64,000 nucleotides of DNA from Myxococcales bacterium (lineage in GTDB: Bacteria; Myxococcota_A; Polyangia; Haliangiales; Haliangiaceae). Shown piece after piece: positions 57,307 to 64,000 of the stretch. Position numbers and translations under genes: made by a program. Numbering within the stretch: position 1 is the stretch's first letter; the number at the start of each line of letters is the position of its first letter. The stretch covers positions 1-64,000 of the forward strand of contig JADJGV010000020.1 of the NCBI GenBank assembly GCA_016707895.1. The letters are read 5' to 3'. Under the pieces are notes generated by a model. The model was not told where the DNA came from and did not search any database. It was given only the letters and a program-made list of their open reading frames with translations.

Positions 57307-59310
57307 TCACCCGCCGGCCAAGAGCGCCTCGAGCCCCGCCTCGTCGATCACCGGCACGCCGTGCTTGGTCGCGGCCTCGAGCTTGGCCTTGCCGGTGTCG
57401 GCGCCCGCCACCAGGTAGCTGGTCTTCTTGGTGACCGAGCCGGCGAGCTTGCCGCCGGCGGCGACGATCCGCGCCTCGACCTGGCCGCGCGGCACCGACA
57501 GCGTGCCGGTCACGCACAGCGTCTTGCCGGTCAGCGGCCCCTCGACCACCGCCGCGACCGGCTCCTCGGGATCGACGCCGCGGGCGATCAGCTTGTCGAT
57601 CACCGCCCGCGCGTGCGGGTCGCGGACGAAGCCGTCGACCGCCCGGGCGATCACCTCGCCGACACCCTCGATCGCGGTCAGCGCCTCGACCAGCGCCTCG
57701 GACGACGTCGCGTCCGCGGCGGCCACCAGCGCCGACAGCCGACGGTAGCGGCCGGCGATCGCCTTGGCCACGACGCCGCCGACGTGGGGGATGCCGAGCG
57801 CGGCGATGAGCCGGCTGGCGGTGGCGTCGGCCTTGGCCTTGGCCAGCGCCGCCACCAGGTTCTTGGCGCTCAGCTCGCCGAACCGCTCGAGCGCCGCCAG
57901 CTGCGGCGCGGTCAGGTCGAACAGGTCGGCGACGTCGGTCACCCGCCCCGTGCTCAGGAGCTGCGCGACCAGCTTCTCGCCGAGGCCGTCGATGTTCAGC
58001 TGGCCGCGGCCGGCGAAGAACTCGATCGCCGCCTGGCGCTGGGCCGGGCACTGCAGCCGGTTGGGGCAGATCAGCACCACCTTGTCGTCCTCGCGCACCA
58101 ACACGGTGCCGCACTCGTGGCAGGTGGTCGGCGCGGTCCACCGCGGCGTCGTCGCGCGCTCGGTCACCCCCAGCACCTGCGGGATGATCTCGCCGGCCTT
58201 CTCGATCAGCACCCGATCGCCGTCGCCGATCTGCAGCCGCGCCACCTGATCCCAGTTGTGCAGCGACACCCGCGCCACCGTCGTGCCCGACACGTCGACC
58301 GGCTCGAGGATCGCCACCGGCGTCATCGCGCCGGTGCGGCCGACGTTGAGCTCGAGCGCCTTCACCCGCGTCGTCACCTGGCGCGCCGGGAACTTGTAGG
58401 CGATGGCCCAGCGCGGGAACTTCGACGTCACGCCCAGCTGGGCCCGCTGGTCGAAGCTGTCGACCTTGATCACCAGCCCGTCGATCTCGTAGGGCAGGGC
58501 GTCGCGCCGCGCCTGCCACGCGGTCACCGCCGCCAGGAGCGCGTCCCAGTCGTCGGCGTGCTGGTTCTCGCGCGAGGTCGGGATGCCGAGCGCGGCGATC
58601 CGCGCCAGCGACGCCAGGTGCCCGCTGGCGACGCGCTCGCCGTCGACGACCTCGTAGAGGATCGCGTGCATCGGCCGCGCCGCGACCTCGCGGGCGTCGA
58701 GCAGCTTGATCGAGCCGGCCGCCAGGTTGCGCGGGTTCTTCCACGGCTCCTCGCCGGCCGCGATCCGCTCGGCGTTGAGCCGGGCGAACACGTCCTTGGC
58801 CATGTAGACCTCGCCGCGCACCACCACGTCGACCGGCTCGCGCAGCCGCACCGGGATGGCGCGGATGGTCTTGACGTTGGCGGTGACGTCCTCGCCGATC
58901 GTGCCGTCGCCGCGGGTCGCGGCCAGGGTCAGCGCGCCGTCGACGTAGGTCAGCTCGATGCCGAAGCCGTCGATCTTGGGCTCGATCGAGAACCGCGGCG
59001 CCTCGCCGCCCAGGCCCTTCACCACCCGATCGAAGAACGCGCGCAGATCGTCGGCGTCGTAGGTGTTGTCGAGCGACAGCATCGGCACCGGCCGCACCAC
59101 CTTGGCGAAGCCCGACAGCGGCGTGTGGCCGACCCGCTGGGTCGGCGACCACGCCACCACCCACGCCGGGTGGGCGGCCTCGACCGCGCGCAGCTGCGCC
59201 GCCAGGCGATCGTACTCGCCGTCGGAGATCGTCGGCGCCGCCGCCTCGTAGTAGCGACGGTCGTGCTCGGTCAGCGTGGCCACCAGCGCCAGGTACTCGT
59301 CGTGCGTCAT
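57307..59310 (-). CDS. ligA: NAD-dependent DNA ligase
   Basis: 667 residues, full length. LigA seals nicks in replication and repair. Adenylation Lys112 sits in EPKIDGFGIEL, followed by TRGDGTIGEDVT, NPRNLAAGS, EIDGLVIKVD and TSKFPRWAIAYKFPA. The four-Cys zinc finger (CHECG ... CPNRLQCPAQ), helix-hairpin-helix repeats and a C-terminal BRCT domain (LTGKTLCVTGTLSV) follow in the usual order. Essential gene; monocistronic with its own TACACT element. Confidence 0.96.
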   Translation of the reverse strand: MTHDEYLALVATLTEHDRRYYEAAAPTISDGEYDRLAAQLRAVEAAHPAWVVAWSPTQRVGHTPLSGFAKVVRPVPMLSLDNTYDADDLRAFFDRVVKGLGGEAPRFSIEPKIDGFGIELTYVDGALTLAATRGDGTIGEDVTANVKTIRAIPVRLREPVDVVVRGEVYMAKDVFARLNAERIAAGEEPWKNPRNLAAGSIKLLDAREVAARPMHAILYEVVDGERVASGHLASLARIAALGIPTSRENQHADDWDALLAAVTAWQARRDALPYEIDGLVIKVDSFDQRAQLGVTSKFPRWAIAYKFPARQVTTRVKALELNVGRTGAMTPVAILEPVDVSGTTVARVSLHNWDQVARLQIGDGDRVLIEKAGEIIPQVLGVTERATTPRWTAPTTCHECGTVLVREDDKVVLICPNRLQCPAQRQAAIEFFAGRGQLNIDGLGEKLVAQLLSTGRVTDVADLFDLTAPQLAALERFGELSAKNLVAALAKAKADATASRLIAALGIPHVGGVVAKAIAGRYRRLSALVAAADATSSEALVEALTAIEGVGEVIARAVDGFVRDPHARAVIDKLIARGVDPEEPVAAVVEGPLTGKTLCVTGTLSVPRGQVEARIVAAGGKLAGSVTKKTSYLVAGADTGKAKLEAATKHGVPVIDEAGLEALLAGG

Positions 59311-59319
59311 CGCCGGCGC

Positions 59320-59325
59320 AGTGTA
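59320..59325 (-). promoter_or_regulatory. Putative -10 element TACACT, leaderless start
   Basis: On the minus strand TACACT ends nine bases before the ligA ATG. Confidence 0.55.
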
Positions 59326-59347
59326 CGGCCAGCGCGCCGCTGGTGGA

Positions 59348-60658
59348 TCAATCCAGGTCGAGGTCGCGCCGCTTGCCGCCCGCCGGGTGGTGATCGCCGG
59401 TGTCGGCGTCGTCGTCGTCGTTGGCCAGCGGCACGTCGTCCGTGCCGGCCAGCTCGGCGGTCTCCCACCGCGGGTGGCCGCCGGTCGGCGCGTCGCTGGC
59501 GTCCTCCTCGCCGTCGATCAGCGCCGCGGCGTCGATCGGCGGCTGGGTCTCGGCGGGCGGCTTGCGCTGCAGGTAGCGCGGCCGCGACTTGCCGTCGGTG
59601 AACGCGTCGAGCGACAGCTGCTCGTAGTCGATCTCGTTGTGCGAGCCCTCGACCTCCTGGATCTCCAGGATGTCGACCTCGGCGGTGCCGGCCTCGGCCG
59701 GGCGCACCGAGCCGTCGGCCAGCCGCGCCGGCGGCCGGGTCAGCTCGATCGGCGCGTCGAGGTCGGGCGTGGTCGCGCTGAGCCGCGCGGGGTCGAGCTT
59801 GCGCCCCACCAGGCAGCCGGCCTTGACCGTGACCTGGAACGCGCGCTCGCCGAAGTACGCGTCGATCGACTCCTTGATGAACCAGAACACGTCCTGCAGC
59901 TCCTGCCCGCTGCCCGCCACCGCCTTCCACGCCGGCAGCGGCCCGAACTCCACGACCGGCGCGAAGAAGAACTCGCGCGAGCTCTTGAACAGGAGCGTGA
60001 ACTCCTCGACCTCGACCCGCGGCTCGAGCCCGGCGGCCCGCATCCAGCCGCAGGCCTCGTCGACGGTCGGGTAGCTGGCCAGGTGGGCGTCGAGCCGATC
60101 GAGCGCCTCGTGGCGGTCGTGCTTGACCAGCACCTCGCGGTAGATGTCGTGGAACTCGGCCCAGGTGCCCTCGAGCGGCATCGTGCAGCGCACCTCGCCG
60201 CCGATCTTGGTGACCCGCGCGAAGTCGGCCAGCGCGGCGGGGGCGTTGGGCATCTCGTTGAGGCCGAGGTTGCACAGCACCAGGTCGTAGACGCCGTCGG
60301 CGAACGACAGCCGCGGCACCGGGCTCTCGGTGCGGAAGAACACGCCCTTCTTGGCCAGCGCGCCCAGGTCCGCGACCTTCTTGCGCGCGATGTCGAGCAT
60401 CGCGCTCGACGCGTCGATCGCGATGATCCGCGCCGCGTCGCCCTTGCGCCGCAGCACCTCGATCAGCGGGTAGCCGGTGCCGCAGGAGATGTCGAGGATC
60501 TGCCCGCGCTCCGGGAGCGCCAGGTCGCGCAGCAGCATCTTGCCGAACCGCGATCCCCAGACCGGCGCGATCTGGTCATCGTAGATGCGCGCCAGCTTCT
60601 CCTGCTTGAGGCTGCGTTTCTCGACCGCCACGGTGCTCAGGAATGTTGGCCTGACCAC
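59348..60658 (-). CDS. Class I SAM-dependent methyltransferase with acidic C-terminal extension
   Basis: 436 residues. The Rossmann methyltransferase core is in the first 180 residues: RGQILDISCGTGYPLIEVL (motif I), IIAIDASSAMLDIARKKV (motif II) and YDLVLCNLGLNEMPN (motif IV). A middle region to about 300 resembles no family I know. The last 130 residues are acidic and low complexity (DDDDADTG near the end). Start is taken as the GTG giving MVRPTFLST; an internal GTG nine codons later (VAVEKRSLKQ) is possible. It follows thiC after 72 bases. Substrate unknown. Confidence 0.78.
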   Translation of the reverse strand: MVRPTFLSTVAVEKRSLKQEKLARIYDDQIAPVWGSRFGKMLLRDLALPERGQILDISCGTGYPLIEVLRRKGDAARIIAIDASSAMLDIARKKVADLGALAKKGVFFRTESPVPRLSFADGVYDLVLCNLGLNEMPNAPAALADFARVTKIGGEVRCTMPLEGTWAEFHDIYREVLVKHDRHEALDRLDAHLASYPTVDEACGWMRAAGLEPRVEVEEFTLLFKSSREFFFAPVVEFGPLPAWKAVAGSGQELQDVFWFIKESIDAYFGERAFQVTVKAGCLVGRKLDPARLSATTPDLDAPIELTRPPARLADGSVRPAEAGTAEVDILEIQEVEGSHNEIDYEQLSLDAFTDGKSRPRYLQRKPPAETQPPIDAAALIDGEEDASDAPTGGHPRWETAELAGTDDVPLANDDDDADTGDHHPAGGKRRDLDLD

Positions 60659-60730
60659 CCGGGGGTGTGCAAGGAAGATCCCGTGGGGGCCGGGGTAGGG
60701 CGATGTAGTTGTCGCCCGGCCGGCGGGCCG

Positions 60731-62455
<1,725 letters not shown>

Positions 62456-62462
62456 CGTCGCT

Positions 62463-62573
62463 TCCTTTCCCCGGTGGCCGCGCGTGCGCGGGTCGGGCAA
62501 GTTCGAGGGGTCGCACGCGCGCGGCGCGTGCCTCTCAGCCGGATGGCTCCCCCAGCGTTGGGTAGGTTGGTGA
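62463..62573 (-). promoter_or_regulatory. TPP riboswitch (THI element) controlling thiC
   Basis: On the minus strand the conserved parts occur in order: GGGGGAGCC (62545-62553), GGCTGAGAGG with the CUGAGA thiamine-pyrimidine sensor (62533-62538 core), a variable GC-rich stem, GACCCCTCGAACTTG (the pyrophosphate-sensor side) and a closing GGGGAAAGG (62464-62472). The end overlaps the ribosome site of thiC, so ligand binding would hide it, arguing for translational control. The expected response is repression by thiamine pyrophosphate. Confidence 0.85.
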
Positions 62574-62579
62574 AGGCGG

Positions 62580-62585
62580 ACCCTA
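62580..62585 (-). promoter_or_regulatory. Putative -10 element TAGGGT of the thiC leader
   Basis: On the minus strand TAGGGT lies just before the riboswitch, so transcription would start near its 5' edge. The leader to the ATG is about 118 bases. Confidence 0.5.
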
Positions 62586-62644
62586 TCGCAGCCGCCGCGG
62601 ATTGCAACCCGCGCCGCGCGTGGCCGTGGCCGGCGCGGCTGCGC

Positions 62645-62650
62645 TACTGT
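62645..62650 (+). promoter_or_regulatory. Putative -10 element TACTGT, leaderless start
   Basis: TACTGT ends six bases before the GTG of the cupin gene. Confidence 0.6.
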
Positions 62651-62656
62651 CGCCGG

Positions 62657-63162
62657 GTGAGCGACCCGAAGCACCTCGTCCGCACGCACGCGTTCACGCC
62701 CGGCGACGGCCTCCACGTCCGCCACCCGTTCAACCCGGCGTCCGAGGTACGGATGTTCATGCTGAGCGATCGCGCCGGGCTCGCCCGGGCCGCGCTGTCG
62801 CTCGCGCGGGTGCCGCCCGGCAAGGAGAGCTTCGTGCCGCACGCGCACCGCGGCACCGAGGAGTTCGTCTTCATCCTGGCCGGCCGTGGTCGAGCGTTGA
62901 TCGGCGCCGAGGAGTACGACGTCGGGCCTGGCGACTACATCGGCTACCCGATCGACGGCACCCCGCACCACCTGCGCAACGTCGGCGACGACGACCTGGT
63001 GTTCCTGCAGGGCGGCGAGCGCGCGACGCTCGACGTCGTCGACTTCCCGACGCTCGGCAAGGTCAGCGTCGCGAGCGGCGCCGGGCCGGTCCGCTTCCAC
63101 GCCGCCGCCGCCGAGGAGCCTCGCCCGCTGACCGACTGGCTGGTCACCACGCCCGAGCCGGG

Positions 63163-63166
<4 letters not shown>
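62657..63166 (+). CDS. Cupin-domain protein
   Basis: 169 residues of a single double-stranded beta-helix. Cupin motif 1 is visible as PHAHRGTEEFVFILAGRGRALIG (in parts; His-x-His and Glu as metal ligands) and motif 2 as DYIGYPIDGTPHHLRNVG. Such proteins range from sugar isomerases to dioxygenases and binding proteins, so no reaction is assigned. The stop overlaps the kinase ATG by four bases (ATGA), suggesting joint expression. Confidence 0.85.

Positions 63167-64000
<834 letters not shown>

Overview
The window is about 64 kb of very GC-rich DNA with almost wall-to-wall coding sequence. I read it as the chromosome of a myxobacterium-like Gram-negative bacterium (Myxococcota), because of the many small lipoproteins with short lipoboxes, an OmpA protein with thrombospondin type-3 calcium repeats, a PrkA-YeaH-SpoVR operon, a Hanks-type kinase, an ExbB/ExbD/TonB set, AgmX/PglI-like domains and sigma-54 style promoters. 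The taxonomic placement is inference from gene content. No rRNA, tRNA, intact IS element, prophage or CRISPR array was found.

Layout. 1-2.6 kb: the end of an aminopeptidase-like lipoprotein gene, a HIT protein and a two-component system. 2.6-12.2 kb: secreted or lipidated proteins of unknown role, a cysteine-free glutaredoxin-fold protein, two glycosyltransferases, a KAP-type NTPase and nicotinamidase. 12.2-17.3 kb: an ECF sigma/FecR-like pair followed by an 11-unit tandem repeat containing CACGTG, a cysteine-rich lipoprotein behind a sigma-54-like promoter, and an epimerase/acyltransferase pair. 17.4-22.3 kb: LD-carboxypeptidase, a beta-barrel protein, a 770-bp non-coding stretch holding a candidate sigma-54-dependent small RNA, then ruvX and mltG. 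22.3-24 kb: a transposase remnant and a Uma2 gene bounded by a 24-bp direct repeat. 24.1-31.9 kb: prkA, yeaH, spoVR, a PP2C phosphatase, a metallophosphatase and a TonB-C-like lipoprotein. 31.9-43.7 kb: an NAD-kinase-like/SPFH pair, the OmpA/TSP3 protein, truD-exbB-exbD-tonB, a ChaN-like lipoprotein, and a trypsin-like protease pair. 43.8-49.4 kb: an MBL/beta-CASP nuclease, a baeRF-like protein, hemerythrin, an OmpA lipoprotein, TatD, TcdA and peroxiredoxin. 49.4-55 kb: an overlapping acyl-CoA carboxylase operon (frameshifted carboxyltransferase) that also encodes a dihydroorotase. 55-64 kb: RsgA, a DUF6544-like protein, LigA, a methyltransferase, ThiC with a TPP riboswitch, a cupin and a truncated Ser/Thr kinase gene.

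Regulation. The most pervasive signal is a TAnnnT hexamer ending 6-9 bases before the start codon of 18 genes, nearly all first in their transcription unit and mostly without a Shine-Dalgarno sequence. This is what leaderless mRNAs read from a -10-only promoter would look like. Genes inside operons instead overlap their neighbours by 1-4 bases (ATGA, GTGA, TGATG). The most interesting single locus is 20.23-20.58 kb: a perfect inverted repeat, a near-consensus -24/-12 promoter, a C-rich structured transcript and a strong U-tract terminator, all on the minus strand in a gene-free gap.
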